From: Fistularia commersonii
Lineage: Eukaryota; Chordata; Actinopteri; Syngnathiformes; Fistulariidae
Direction: 5' to 3'
DNA: 64,000 bases
NCBI GenBank assembly: GCA_037954325.1
Contig: JBBMNZ010000015.1
Location: forward strand, 13,478,501-13,542,500
The first letter of the stretch is position 1; the number at the start of each line of letters is the position of its first letter. This document shows, in pieces, positions 35,517 through 49,364 of this stretch. The translations under genes and the position numbers were made by a program. A model generated the notes under the pieces. That model saw only the letters and a list, made by a program, of their open reading frames with translations. It had not been told where the DNA came from and searched no databases.

Positions 35517-36407
35517 GTGGCTTTCAAGAACATGATAATGATGTTCCTTTCTGTTTTCTTTCTTTCTTTTTAAACCACTTACTGTGGCGACAGCCGTTTC
35601 GCCCCGAGAAGGACAGCACGCCTGCAAAGTAGTTTACAATGACATAATTAGCAGCAGTCAGTGTGCACGGAGACAGGGAACAGTTGGCCCTGTCTGCCCA
35701 AATGTGCACCGCCTCTTCCCTTCCCAGTGACTCGGACATGAACTTAATAATCAGCAAGAAAAAAAAAACAAAAAAAAAATGCTGGTTGCCATTGTTGTCA
35801 AGCGCGGAAAATCTAGTCCGGGCTCTGACGCCTCACCGAAATACCCGCAGACCGATGCTGACGCGACACCGCAACCCAAGTCTGAAACATTAGCAAAATT
35901 AGTGGGATGACAGATAGCAGCATATGACACAGAGCTCTCCCCCAAATTGCTTTTCTCGGACTCCTCACTTGTTCGGGCCGCGCCTTCGGACTCAGCCCGA
36001 CCCGAGCATAAAAAGGAGGTGAAAGCTGCCATAAACCACAGCTGGATCTGACCTCAACAAATCCCCTCCGCCCAGATAAAACGTGACCTCGCTGCATCGT
36101 AGTTTGCGGAGTGAAAACCCTTTTGGGAGGTTCTGACTTCAGAACAAATTGTTATGCCGATTACACTCTCCACTTTTTTGCACTTGTTACTCTGCACTTT
36201 TACACTCTGAAATTCGATGCGGTAAACTCCGGGAGGAAAGTTGCTCTTTGCCCCTTTTATCACCTCGACTGCGGAGAACCAAAAATACTTTTTCCATTCT
36301 TTCAATGCAAAAATAGACAAATGAATAAATAATAAAAAATATACATAATAATTAAATTATTTATTTATTTTTCGATTCTGTGACTTTAGTTCCAGATAAT
36401 TTCAGTG
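35517..36407. other. Gene-free unique DNA
   Basis: 35620-35760 and 35820-36260 are repeat-poor; opposed frames of 88-94 codons have no domain. An A-run lies at 35759-35780. Confidence 0.45.
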
Positions 36408-36441
<34 letters not shown>

Positions 36442-36466
36442 ATCAGGGTCAATGGACATTGATTCG

Positions 36467-36514
<48 letters not shown>
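36408..36514. repeat. T-run and A-run/TA microsatellite
   Basis: A run of about 28 T (36408-36435), a 30-bp unique gap, then A-run (36469-36483) continuing into a TA run to 36514. Confidence 0.95.
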
Positions 36515-36516
<2 letters not shown>

Positions 36517-37177
36517 CTTGTATAGTAATTTTGTTGTCATTAAATTCAGACAGTGAAATCAATATATACTCTATGGATTCATTACACATAGAGTGAAATA
36601 TTTCAAGCCTGTATTTCTTAAAGTTTTGATGATTATAGTTTACAGGAAAATTAAACAAAAACAATAAAACACTGTGTCTAATAAAATTAAAATATAGTAA
36701 GATAGGTCAAAATCGTAAACGCATGCTGTCACACAATAAACAGTTGATTAACTCAAAACACTCTGCAAGATTTCCTGAGCCTTTAAATGGTGAATGAAAG
36801 AATTTTGGTTTGCATTAACCGTAAACCATAATCACCAAATTTCAAGAAATAAAAGCTTGAAATATAGGAATTGGTATGACTTTCTGAAATTAATGATAAA
36901 AAAAAAAAAATTAAAAAAAAAAATAAAACTTTGTCATGATATTCTAATTTTCGAGATGTATAATATAAAAATGACGTTGCCAGAACGACTGGATGTTATT
37001 GAAATTTGTGTAGTCCCTCAACTCTAAAACAATATTTTAGAGGTGAAATTGAAAACCAACATGACGAATGGACAGGATGAAGTAAACACATTTGTCCAGA
37101 AAATACTCCAAAATATTGTATAATTCATCATATACACCATTTATCAGTCGGACTGCAGCTTATATCCGCTGTCATTG
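36515..37177. other. AT-rich gene-free DNA
   Basis: Low-complexity A- and T-rich sequence, including A-runs near 36899-36922. No gene seen. Confidence 0.55.
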
Positions 37178-37252
37178 GGCCGGAGGCGCGTTCCATCCCG
37201 GAACGGTCGCCGGGTCGGAAGCCGAAGCTCCAACCACTGCGCCACCATTTAA
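37178..37252 (-). mobile_element. SINE head fragment (antisense)
   Basis: On the minus strand the A-box TGGCGCAGTGG (37234-37244) opens a short match to the head of the repeat at 34488-34768, ending near the CCGGGATGGAACG stretch. Confidence 0.55.
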
Positions 37253-38543
37253 CTTAAAAAATATATGAACATTTCTGATTCAACGTGTCATATTGGCTAG
37301 CTTGCCGCACTCCGCGGTCTCTGAATAAGTCACAACATCCACAGCACAGATGCGACGGACCCCTCGCCGTGAAGAATACACAGATATTTGCAGACGGGCT
37401 GCGAGTGTGTCCGCGAGCTTTCCCCGGACTCCCCGCGTGGAAGGGATGTGTCCGCTTTGTTAAAAAAAGGAACGGACAGTCTCAAAAATTTTGTCACCAT
37501 GGCAACTAGAGCATGTCTCAATAAATAATTACATCGCAGACAAACAACAACCAGGCGCGGACGCGACGTAATAATTTAGCTGATGTCTCGTATTGTTTGT
37601 TCCACGTAGAGAACCATTGGATAAATGGCGTTCCTCGATGGCGGTTTGTGGAAATAAAGCGCACGGTGAACATTAAATAAAAGAACCTTACTTACGACGA
37701 GCATTGAAATATAGTACAAGTGATGATTAAATGTAGGATAGTGTCATTTTCAGTGGCAGCTGGCAAGTTTCCTGTCTTGTACTTAAGGGCTCTGCCACAC
37801 CGCTGTTTGCTCTGCAGACATCTTGATAGCTCTGGCACATCTTAGCTGGAAGTAAGACATTAACAGACAGACACGCATTTTTTCCCCACATGGGTAACAA
37901 CAAGTAATGGGACTTGTTGCGGTCGGAGTCTCAGCCACTGTAAGCTGGTGTCATTCTGCTCCATCAGACAATGATCTATTCCCGAAACGCGGCGGCGACG
38001 GCGGTCATTTTGGCAGAGTCATCGCCGTCGGTCGGACTCTGGGTTCGGTTTTCCGAGAATCTCGACGGTGAGCGGAGCTGCCCGGCGGAGGTTGCCTCTT
38101 AGTGCGTCTGACCTCCCGCTCGCTCCTGAAAAACAGTTTACAACCGGATCCCGCTCGCTTTTACAAAGGCTTTATCCTTCAAAAGCCGAGGTATTGTTGA
38201 GGATAATACTCCTGCTCCTGGCGAGATACTTCCTGGGCACCGCTCTGTGGTGTAAATAAGCCGTTTCTAATTCCCGAGATCTTCTCAAAGCCGACCTTGG
38301 AACGTAAATGTCACGTACTCGGTTAATAGAAAATACCGTTGGTGTGGCCTCACTGGATCAATACCGATGTACCGAACCTTCTCGAGCCACATCCTGATCG
38401 TGGTGCGTAGATTCGACGTTTTTCTTTTCTTGTTAGCCGGTCGTATAATTGTGCCGTTGACAACATCATTTACAGATATTAGATCGGAATTATGAACCTA
38501 TGTTTATTTTAGGTTCAACTCAATCAAACTCAATTACATTTTT
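37253..38543. other. Gene-free unique DNA
   Basis: 37560-38260 is CG-containing and repeat-poor. No coding homology recognised on either strand. Confidence 0.45.
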
Positions 38544-38547
38544 TTAA

Positions 38548-38806
38548 CCCTCTTGCGATCTTAACATTGTGTTTACTCCCCTTGTCCTATAGATCAAAAA
38601 TGACCCATAAGAGAATCTTTGTACCCTAGTGGTGTACAGCCCACGTGGAAACATAAACAAAAAAGAAGTATTAATTTTTGACTAATTATGGGGTCTCTTT
38701 AGGAAAAGTCATAAAATTTTAAGTTGGAAAAAAATAGGTTAGGGTGTTTTTTTCTACAGCTAAACATGGTAGTGGGTCACTTTTGACCCGCAAGAATACA
38801 CAAGGG
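38548..38806. mobile_element. TTAA-flanked miniature element (piggyBac-like)
   Basis: A 259-bp segment between TTAA copies at 38544-38547 and 38807-38810, beginning CCCTCTTGCG and ending with the complement of CCCTTGTGTATTCTTGCGGG. A TTAA target duplication with CCCT tips is typical of piggyBac-type elements. Near each end an imperfect palindrome related to GGTCAAAAGTGACC lies (right 38775-38788; left TCAAAAATGACCC at 38595-38607). No transposase frame. Confidence 0.6.
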
Positions 38807-38810
38807 TTAA

Positions 38811-39795
38811 GAAAACAGAAGAGGACAAAAATCACGTTTGCCAGAGTGAATAGTAAGCAAGGAAAAGCCGATCGATATTAGTCTCTAACCTTGAGCCGGC
38901 AAGTTTTACGACGTGAATAAGAACCCCGGATCCGGACAAGAAAAACAGTGTCATTGATAACAACGTGGCACGGTTGCTTGCCGGCTCCGGCGAACGCTCC
39001 GGCGCCAGTTTTATAAACAGTGACAATGCAGCTGCTGCAGAACAAGGAGTGCCACTTGAGCAAAACACATCATCACATCGTGAGCGTGCGGCGCTCCTCG
39101 CAATAAAATGTTGTCATGGTCACAGTATCCCGCTGGCTTTGGCCGCTCTTCGTTCTCTGTTTTGGCTTCGCTGCTCCTAAATAACAGTATGTGTTGTCCT
39201 GGGCCACATTAAGGAAGAAGAGGATTTAAATACTGACATGAATGCATGCACAAACAATGTTTTTTTTTTTTTTTTTTTTTAAATGCACCGCATCGTGAAG
39301 ACATACAAATCCCTGCAGGATTTGTTAAATATGTTTTGCTTTGTGCAGTCAGAAAATATACTGAATAATTGATGCACAGTACCAATAACCGCAACGGCTG
39401 CTGTGCTTGCGCATTGTTTCAAGGGAGATAGAGGGCGGATGAAATGGCTGATAAATCACCAGACCCTGCACGTATACATAATAGAAAAAAAAAAGACTTT
39501 CCTGTCATATAGGGAGAAACCATAGATTATAGCTGACAAGGAATCAGTGGAACAGGGGAATGACTGCGATGTGTAATGATAAACCTCTTTATGAAATGCA
39601 AAGATTTCTCCTAATTCTGGGCTCAAGTGTATAACGCCTTGGCTCAAACGCCGTAGCTTGTATGGTGCAAATCATCTTCAGAAGAAAAATGACCGTATCA
39701 GGTTGATAAATGCTGGCGCCTATAATATCCTGCCTTAAAGGTTCTATAATCATTCAAGCTTACAGCAGGAAATATGAAAGGCTTAAAGGGAAAAA

Positions 39796-39827
<32 letters not shown>

Positions 39828-41042
39828 TATGTGCTTCTATTCAAGTACAGGTTTTTCTTGCATTGTGTAACAGTTCAGTTAATTCAATCAATTCGTGTTG
39901 TGTCGTACGTCTGATTTTTGAATCTTTTCATGTATTTCGTGTTATTTATTTTTGTTATGTTATACTTTTCCGTTCTTCACTTTTTTTTTTTAATTTCACG
40001 CACTCAAATGTATGGGAACGGCTCTCATGAATACCCTGGAATAAAGATCAGTCTGTTCCAGAGTTTATGTGGATAATTTATCTACCTTGTGTGGATGCTC
40101 GGGCTTGTATATTAATTTACTATAATTTTAAACCTCGGGCCAACACCTTTTGTGCAGGGCTGCCTCGCCTTCGGAGGATTAATTTTCTACCTATTGGGTT
40201 ATTAGTCAGAGTTCTCCCTCGCACATATGCTCTCACAAGCTCGGGGTCGAAGTATCATCCTCGGAGAGCTGTTAACTTTTGCCTCACCGGGGACGGGGTG
40301 ACTTAAAACACAGAATCATCCAACACCAATAATAAGAGTAAAGTTCAAGGGTATTAATTTGGTTATTCCACCGTGAGTGAGGCTTCGGGTCACACAGTAA
40401 AATAGGCGACGCTAAAGACACCAGCAAAGGGGGCGTCATCGGTTCTGCTTCCCGTGATTCATCAGCTGTTCCGGTCCTTTCGAGGGAGGACGTGACAGTG
40501 TGACACGATGTGACGGCCATTCTGATGTACATTGGCGCAGCCTTTTTTTTTTTTCTTTTTCTTTAACTATGTGGGAAGGGTTGGCAACAAGAAATGGGTG
40601 ACAAGGTGTCTTCACCAGTTAAAGGTGAGCTTTCCCCGACTGTCAGCGTTGGAATGACGTGTCTGTGTCGTGTTTTTTTTTTTTTTTTTTCTTTATATCA
40701 AAAAAAGGGAAATATATTTTGCTTCATGTGCCAACCGTCTACGATGTGAGTGACCTGAAAGAAGGATAGAAATAAAAAAAAAGGAAAGAAAGAAAAAGCT
40801 TTCAAAGCAGGTAACTCCACACACCACAGAGTTAAATGTTAAAATGTTTAATAATAACAATAATAGGAATAATATTAATGGTAAAAATAATTCAGATGCC
40901 ACAACCAAATTAGAAAAAGAAATGAATAAACAAACAAAAAAAACATACAAATAAATAACATTAAAAAAGGAATAAATAAATAAACAAGAGAAATCAATTA
41001 AGAAGGTTAATGGGCTGCACTCATATTGACCTCTTGGATTCA
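38811..41042. other. Gene-free unique DNA
   Basis: T-run at 39260-39280, A-run/TA microsatellite at 39793-39826, T-runs at 40543-40555 and 40673-40692, A-rich at 40770-41000. No gene seen. Confidence 0.5.
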
Positions 41043-41098
41043 AGGCACACACACACAAACACATAATCACACACTCACACACACACACACACACACAA
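41043..41098. repeat. Imperfect CA microsatellite
   Basis: CA-rich tract with a clean run of about twelve units at its right end. Confidence 0.9.
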
Positions 41099-43078
41099 GC
41101 AAGACCATCAGTCTAGTTCAACCATGCAGACAGGAAGATCCGGGCATTGATTCGCTGACCTTTTGATTGAAGGGACACCCACATTATTGGCAATCATAAA
41201 GTGAATCTTCCCAACAGTTCCTATGAAATTGGAAAGCGGGGACGTCGACACTACCTGATATCAGTCTACCGTCCGAAGCAAACCTAAAAAACCTGATTGA
41301 TTTAATGCTGTCTGTCTGGTGGATGTTCAAAAATTTCAACTGGACAACTGCATTTGGCAAGAATGAATGCTCATTGTGTTTCAAAGTGCATTGTAAGAGT
41401 TGCATTGCTTTTTGGGGATGAATAAAAACAATTAAAATGCAATGTGAGGTTAATTTTGAGCTCCCGCTCCGGGTTACCGTCATTTCTCTGTTCTTTCTCT
41501 CTGAAAGTTCGATGCATGTTGTTTGAAATATTGTCATAATAATGTTCTCAAACAGTATGGATTACGACGAGTGATGGGAAACGGTTGATGTTGACGGTTG
41601 AGCTTGTCAATGAAACCGATGCCATCTGGAGCAAAACGGCTTGCCTCGGATAAACAAGGGCGAGAAAATGCCGATGTAAAAAAAGGCATTCTATGAAAAA
41701 CAGGGCGCTCTGTTATCCGGGATGAATTAATCGGAGGAACGGGTGCGGCGCTTTCACATTTTTCTATATAATTCAGTAACAACTCTATTGAAACGTTTAT
41801 ACTCACGATGTTGTTATGGCCGGAGAAATGGAAGGCTATAAAAATTTCCATTTAATAACCGTGTGTGTATATCTATTTATTTTATAAATAAACAGACATG
41901 TACTAACATAACGTTTCTGTCGGAGAACGCGTGTTGGTTGTTATTATGCTGGGAAATGAGGAGCAAAGGGACGGGATAATTGTGTCTGATAATTGTAATG
42001 CCCATGTAAATTGAGTTTGCATGCCAACTCATGTTGGATAAACACGGTGCTCTGTAAATATCGCTGTTTTTTTTTTTTTTTTTTCCATGTTTGGATGCGT
42101 CGGGTTTGGGTTACACCTGTTTGTGTTTTTGTGCCGCGTCGCATTGCAAAAACACAGCTGCCGGTGAGTTTCCGGCTTAATACCTGATCCGTTTTTTCCT
42201 TTTTTTTTATTCTTCTCATTTTCACAAAATCTTCAGTCCTGTCGATGGCGTACGTCTCTTAGTGGGTCGGCGCAGATGAAGCGACCGCTCGTTCTCGCAG
42301 CTGCCGCACAGGCTCACAAGGTTCACGAGTACGAAGAACGCGACTCTACTTCTCGGTGTGATTATAACGTTTATTACGTATTTTGTCCTTTTTTTTTTTT
42401 TCCACAAAACATCATTCGGTGCATGATCTCAGTCAAACGTCTTTGGTGTTTTGATGGGAAAGCAGATGTCTGGTGGGCTTGTGAGCAAAGAGAAACCAGC
42501 GTGTTTCCAGACCTTTTTCATTTTGGGGATACGAGACCCTCCAGGAGGAAGCTTAGCATGTGGTCTTGTAATGATCTCGTAAGCCGTTCGCTCAGGGAGG
42601 AATACTTAAGAAAGTACATTCATGGGTAAATCTCAGGACTGTGGCCAGTCATTTGAAGGCAGCTACAAAAAGTTGTGATCCTGCGAGAGCTTATTCGGTA
42701 CCAGAGAAGGTCTCATCTCTATTTATAGAGAGGCATCTCAGGGTACACCCGACTACTTGGGCCCATCTGTGCAGTAATGGCTTGTCAGTCTTAAAACGAG
42801 GTGAGGGCGGGCCCACTGGCAACGCTTTCCTCTATTGATGCTGTGCGAAGCGTTTGCACCAGCGCCCGCCAAAGTCTATTTAAAGAGTGCATTATTCAGA
42901 CAGCAGGCTGCACCATCGTGGACCTCTTACGCACACACAAACATACACACACACATACAGGGATGCACAGACGGAAAGGATTACACCTTTGACTTCTCAA
43001 TGATCCACAATCTCCCAGGACTTAAAGTAGGTGTCCAAAACAATCATTAAAAAAAAAAAAAAAAGGTCTAAGAGATCC
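41099..43078. other. Gene-free unique DNA
   Basis: T-runs at about 42067-42084 and 42391-42402; A-run at 43048-43063. 41960-42060 and 42640-42900 are repeat-poor. The 41130-41175 stretch faintly resembles an antisense SINE head but lacks a clear B box. Confidence 0.45.
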
Positions 43079-43195
43079 GCGGCTCAGAGAGTTAAGGTGG
43101 CTCGCGGAGAAAAATAGACAGCCGGTGATCAGAGGGATGGCGGTTTGATCCTCCCGCTCACTGGGAACCATATGAACTTGTCCTTCAGTTAAAAA
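43079..43195 (+). mobile_element. tRNA-derived SINE head
   Basis: A-box-like CGGCTCAGAGAG (43080-43091) and B-box-like GGTTTGATCCT (43142-43152), then GTCCTTCAGTT. Same kind as 8716-9015 but truncated and diverged. Confidence 0.45.
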
Positions 43196-46100
43196 TGAGA
43201 AAAAAAAAATAGACTTAAAAATGGGATAAGCAAGCCGGGCCCTCACGCGACGCCGTAGGTGTGATGGCCGATTGACGAAACGCCGAAAAGTTCCTCATGC
43301 AAGGTGGGGAGGCCATGATGCAAATGAGGTCCATTGTCTATTTGGGATAAAGCGTATTTTTAACGAACGGGGTTCGAAATCGCCAAGTCGTTTACTGCCC
43401 TGATCAAATTTCGAATTTATGGGAGATTTTTTTACCCTCATTTAAAGGTAATTTTTCCATCCCTCCCCGTCCACATTGACTAAATGACCGGGTGACGTCA
43501 CCGTCGACTTATTACATTACACATTTAAGCTGCTTCTCATTTGACGCTAAACAGCCCGACATGAGCGATTTCACCGACCGCACCCACACAGCATGATTTA
43601 ATCCTTTAACATCCCACATAAAAGCGCTATTATCCACAGTTCCTGACACAAGAAGAATTATAATAAATCTGCCAGATTTTTAGACTTCTCTCATAATGCT
43701 AAGCTAACTCTGTTTATTTTCTTAAAATAAAAAATTAATAATAAAAAGTTTCCTGTCACAACAAGCAAACGAGACGAAACTACGGGATCTTTCATCAACT
43801 TTGTTATATTCAAGGCGACGAAATATTATGATTGGAGAAGCAAAAAAATAAATGAGTAAAAGTTTTGAAAAACAATTGAATAATTACAGACAAAATTGAT
43901 TAGTTAACTCAAGTTTTTGCTTCATAAATTAATGTTGCTTGATAAATAAATTAATTAATTCAAGTTTTTGCTTCATTTTTTATTTAGTTAAGTGACGAAG
44001 AGAAAAGTAAGACAAAACTAGCTAACCAAATTTGCCTACGAGACGCTGAGTCAACTCTTTGTGAACTTTGGCGTTTTCACAAACTTCTAGCAAACTTTCA
44101 GGATTTGTTTTTCTTGAATAGAATTTTTTGCTGCTGAATAATAATGGAACTCAGCTGCTGCGGGACACAGACTCCCACTATCTTCTCTGTCGCTTTAAAT
44201 AACCTGTTACCTGAAACTTAGTCATCTGAGGGAAGCAAGTTGCATAACCCAAAGGGGAAGAAATCTGTAGGCCTACTTCGGCGTTGAATCTCACAAAACA
44301 AAAGCGATGGAGATGGTTATTGATTCCTTGACATGCTCTTGTGCGTGTCAGACAAAGCATTTTAAAAACAAAAGCCGACCCTTCTCCGCTACCTTGCGTC
44401 GATCCATCGAAATCTCGAGATTCATCGTTTCGGCGTCGAAGTTGTGGAAAAACTCAGTACGTTAAACTGAAACAGGGGGAGAAGGGATGCACCTTCGACA
44501 ACGCGGCAGACTTCCAGGTTTGAAGAAGTCGTCGGTTCGTTCCCGATCTCCTCGACAATTGGGCTCTACGGGCGTCGCCGAGGAGGAGGCGGGGCTCGGA
44601 ATGACGATCGGATCGATCGACGGAATCAATCGCGCAATCGGCGGAGGATGCCTCTCGGGGGGTTCGGTGCAAACATGCCAAAAAACAGTTGTGGTCTATT
44701 TCCATCCCCTGCCGGGGCGATGCTTGCTGCCGATAGAGGTAATCATTACCTTCAGGGAAGCGCCTCACTTGGATAATTGTTTGGACTCACAGAGCTAAAG
44801 CGCTTTTGTCGTAGCGGCTGGAATTCTTTTTCCATTCTTCAATCTCTGTTTTAGAATTTAATATCCCTGGAGGTTCTTCTTCATCCTTGCTCAAACACCC
44901 ACTAAAATTTTTTTCCACTCAAAATTGCCGATGAAATACATCCTTTCAAACACTTCATTGCTTATTTTATTAGGTTTTGTCTCCCTGGAGATTTTACAAC
45001 TGCCATAATGTATGATCATGTACCTTCCATTTTTTTTATATATTCTTGATTGACTGGGTTTTATTACTTGTGTTAACCCACTGCGATGCTGAAAGGTCTC
45101 TCTCAAGACAAATACTGACATTTCACATTTATTTGCTCATTATCTGAAGAATATATGTAGGTACGGGCTCGATGAAAAAGATGAACGTATAAATAAATGC
45201 TTCAATAGACTTTTAAAATGTTCACTCCCAGCGTTTCCTGCAAGACTCCACGTTGCTTCGGATCGAGGCTACTTTTAATGTTTATGCATCCCTGATATTG
45301 AAACCGTGCAAAGGCAGGACCCTCAGAATGGTCGTTTATTTGGTTTTAGCAGTTTTATCTCAGGCGGCAGAGGGAAGACTGACGGCTTCTGAGCTGCAAG
45401 AAATAATGGACACTTAGTCAATCAGACAGCTTTGCTAAAAAACACTTATTTCACTGGGAAAAGGTGACACTGGCATCAAGCCTTGAGATCAACCAGCGCT
45501 TTTCCTACATTTTTAAAAATATTATTTCATTCATGCATTCATTCATTCATTCAGTCAGTCACTTATTATTGCTCATGTAGTTTTTCTTGACAATTTTGCT
45601 TTCAAAATTCATCATAAACACTGAAAATGTTTTGGAAAAAAAAAACAAAAACAACTGTATTTCCATTAACGAGTATACAAGCGATGTACTATAGTTCTAC
45701 ACGCAAAAGACATTTTTCAACATTTTAGCCGGGATTGTGAATTAATGGGTAGAGCAGGACTTAATAATGCAGTGAAAAATGAGCTTATGGTATAAATATG
45801 ACAGAAACAAAGAATGGCCAGAAACTACTTGAGGTTCAGGGGGTTAAAAAGACCGATGACAAACTGCTTATGTAATCCTCCAGGAGCACCAAATGAGGCG
45901 TGTCATTTTTCATTGGAACAGAGATGTTTGCTTAAAAAAAAAAAAAAAGAGAGAAAACTAAGAATCCATTCAGTCACGTCTCTCAAAACCTCATCTGGCC
46001 GAATGACTTTTGGTTATTGATGCTGTAAGCAGAAATTAGCCCGAGAGCTACAGGAAAACTGTACTGACGAGTGCGACCTATTCCATTTATCATCTATGGA

Positions 46101-47220
46101 AACTAATTTCTGTTGGGCGGGAGCTCTTGCGGATACCTAATAACAGTTTTATATTTTAAAGCCAAAGTTCATTGGCATTCCATTTCACGTTTCAGTGAAG
46201 GATTCAGTTCACTTCAGCGACCCGCAGTGGAATCCAATTATTTTAGTGCAAAGTAAGACGAAGTGAAACAGCTTCAAGCGTTGTAATGTTTTAGTAAAAC
46301 TGGCAGGAAAAAAAAAAAAAGGAATGTCAACAAGTCAACAAACTTTGCTTCTAAGGAATAATCATTTCTCCAAAACAGCCCATATTGTTGCCTCGGATTA
46401 CTTCTTCCCATTTAAAAGACTGTCAATTAGGGTTAAGAGGCTCCCGGTGTGTTCGGGGCCGGCCAAGCATGCAGTGCAGCGCAGTGTGACACCTGGAGGC
46501 TAAAGGAAATTGCCTGGTTGAGTCACAGATTGGGCCACCCTGATGGTCAAGTATGGAGCAGCCCGTGGGAGGCGGGGGTGACTCATTGCTCTCGGTGTCA
46601 CCTCCAATTAGACGGGCGCTGCTGCGGGTCTCTGCCTTCTCCCCATTAAAATGTTAATCAAATGGAACTGAGACCGGCCCGTGGTCAACAATCGTCCGAA
46701 ACGAGAGATGCACGTTGTTTCCTATTCCCCCCCCCTCATTCTGCGCGCAAGGACTTTGCTAAACCGCGGAATCCTTGCAGAAAATATAGGTTGAACAGAC
46801 ACGATTCCCTTATCGTGTTGTATTTGACTAGAATTTATCGCACGCCTTCTTCGGTCCAATTTTTTGATAATGCCGGAAGAGTGAATATCCCCTCAGGGAT
46901 TAATAAGGTACCTTCACAACGTGACGTGGCGGATGCACGGAATGCGTTGAAACCGTGTGATGGAACCTTAAAAACAATTTCGGGCTGGAAGGATCTTTTT
47001 CTTTTTGCGATAGAAAAAAATAAGCAAATAAACTGCGCAGGTTTTCAAAATGCAGCGTGGGGAACCTGCAGGCAGGACGGAGACGGAGTCTGTTCTCAAT
47101 CATTACACTTTGTTTGGGATTACGCCATTTGGGATAACCTTTATGAGTACGTTAAAAGAAGAAAAAAAAATAAATGTAATGACTTAAAATAAAATCAAAA
47201 AAGAAAGAAAAAAAAGAAAA
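43196..47220. other. Gene-free DNA with repeat-poor islands
   Basis: A 22-bp direct repeat around CAAGTTTTTGCTTCAT occurs at 43904-43925 and 43955-43976 (one mismatch). ATTC run at about 45528-45556; A-runs at 45638, 45932-45946 and 46307-46321. 46380-46660 is a striking balanced, repeat-free island. A GAATATCCCCTCAGGGATTAATAAG phrase (in two parts around 46882-46906) resembles a fish LINE tail. The 176-codon frame at 46662-47192 crosses that tail and has no domain. Confidence 0.45.
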
Positions 47221-47560
47221 ATAAATAATTATATTTCAAACTAAAACCAGTATTTCCAATGCCTATGTGCCAAGTAGCCAATTCCTGTATTATCTTGATC
47301 ATTATAAAGATCAACATTATTATTGTTGTTGTTAATGTTATTATTAGTATTAATAATTATTATAATGAATATATATATAATACAATAAAAATATAAATAC
47401 ATATAATAATAATACATATAATAAATATAATAATGAAAAATAATGACACATAATAATACATATAATAATAATAATAATAACAATGATAATGAAGAAGAAG
47501 AAGTTGAAGAAGAAACAATCATAATACATATAACTACTACTATATATATTTATCTATGTA
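47221..47560. repeat. AT-rich trinucleotide tract
   Basis: Imperfect ATT/TAA repeats with a GAA run near 47490-47515 and scattered TATATA. Confidence 0.85.
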
Positions 47561-49190
47561 TTTGTAGGAAAACAAGGGATATTGTGTATTCATCAATGTG
47601 GAAACTGTTTGAGGAAGTCTGTGTCACTTCACAGAGTTGTTTTAATTGACTTTTTAAAACATAATATAAAAAAATTTCAAAGACAGAAAATAAACAGAAA
47701 TGTTCTCCGGAGCTTGTCATTTTCTACGTCCATACAAAAATCATCACATGGCCCTTTCAATTTTTAATAAATGGACATTTATTTCATCAAACAATTTCTG
47801 AGTTTACCAACAAGTGAGCGAGTTAGTACATGAAGGATGGTGTTTGTGACCCGGCGTTTGTTGTGCCGCTGTTATTTCATCTGTCCTCTATTGTCTTTTT
47901 AATGACGCTCAATACTGCATCAAAACCCACATACCTTCGCTCCCCCTCCCAGAGTCTCTGGTTATTCTTCCTCACGCAAAACCAGCGCCCACTCAGTCGG
48001 GGAGCGAACGCATTGCAGCTCAGACACACACAGTGTCACAATGCTTGAGCTATATGTTTGGCCCCAATAGAGACAGATCTGTGTGGGTGATCTTTTATCT
48101 CGGTAGCTTGTACTGGGTCATCAGTCTCGGGCAATAAGTAAACAGGACAGCGCAGCCCTGCACCGGCCACATTCGTCTTTACTCACATTTTGTATCTCCC
48201 GCCCGAAGCGCGGGTCTGCAGCCGCCTGACAATAACAAAGTTAGCAATAAAGTCTCAAAGTCATGTTCTGGGTACGAAATCAACTCTCGCAATGAATTGC
48301 GCAGGGATAATTTCAGACAGGAGACCTGATTTGTGTTGCCGCAAAGCAATAATACTGCTCTGTTGTTGAAATGGTGACCCTTAGATACGGTCCAGGGGAG
48401 ACTGGTTCTCAGTCAGATCTTATAAAATGAACGAGTGCAAGGGGCGTTTTCAGGCTGCGAAAGTTAACTCGAAGATTGTGCCACGATTAAATGCGCGGTG
48501 TCACGTTGTTATTCCCGAAACGCTATTTAACTGTCGCGCGTCAGATTTGGCTTGTTTATCGAGTGTACGAGAGAGATGGATCGATTGAGAGTGGAGTGAC
48601 TTTGGCAGCGAGGCTACAAACATAGTAACAAGGCTCAAAAATAAACGCTACTGTCGAAAGTGCCTCCGTTTCACCGACGCATGATGCGTTGCTTTTACGT
48701 GTTTGGCCTCTTTGCTGCTGAGTGGGGAGGTTCCTCTGTCGCTCCGGTGCTGTTTAAGTGTCATTATTTCCATGGCGATGGCAGTGTTACTTATGAAAAC
48801 AAAAGGAAATAAAAAAAGGGGGGGCTCAGACGACGGAACGGGCGTCTTTCCAATCAGAAGGTTGATGAATTGATCTCCTCTTGTTTGCATGCCAGCGCAG
48901 AGTGTCCTTCCGCAAGATGCGAAGACCCGATTCCTTCGGATGGCATAGTTAGCGCCCTGCATGGCAGCACGGCTGCTATACGTGTGTGGGTGTGGGTATG
49001 AACGGATGAATGCAATCCACTACTTTGAAATGCCCCACATATGATGAAAGTGAAAGCAACAAAATGAATAATAAACACAATAATAAAATAATTTTTGTTT
49101 AGACAGTTTTTACATGATTACTCCAAACACGGTAGAGTCATTGTCATTTCTATTTTTAATTCACTTTAAAATATTATTGTTATTACTTTT
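47561..49190. other. Gene-free unique DNA
   Basis: 47830-48360 and 48640-49000 are repeat-poor and balanced; no exon or RNA gene recognised. Confidence 0.45.
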
Positions 49191-49364
49191 AATGCAATAA
49201 TAATAATAATAATAATAATAATGATAATAATTAGTATAATATTAATAAAATGCTACTACTACTACTACTACTACTACTGATAATATTGATAATAATAATG
49301 ATAATAACTATTATTATTATCAGTATTAAAATAAGTATTATCAATAATCATTGTTAATGATAAC
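49191..49364. repeat. AAT/TAC trinucleotide tract
   Basis: AATAAT run near 49195-49225, TAC run of about nine units near 49252-49278, then ATA/ATT. Confidence 0.9.

Noticed and set aside
41130..41175. Possible antisense SINE head
   Set aside because: No proper B box and no body.
43904..43976. 22-bp direct repeat as a target-site duplication or element ends
   Set aside because: The 29 bp between copies is too short and AT-rich to be an element; more likely a small tandem duplication.
46662..47192. 176-codon open frame
   Set aside because: It crosses a retroposon tail-like phrase near 46882-46906 and shows no domain.
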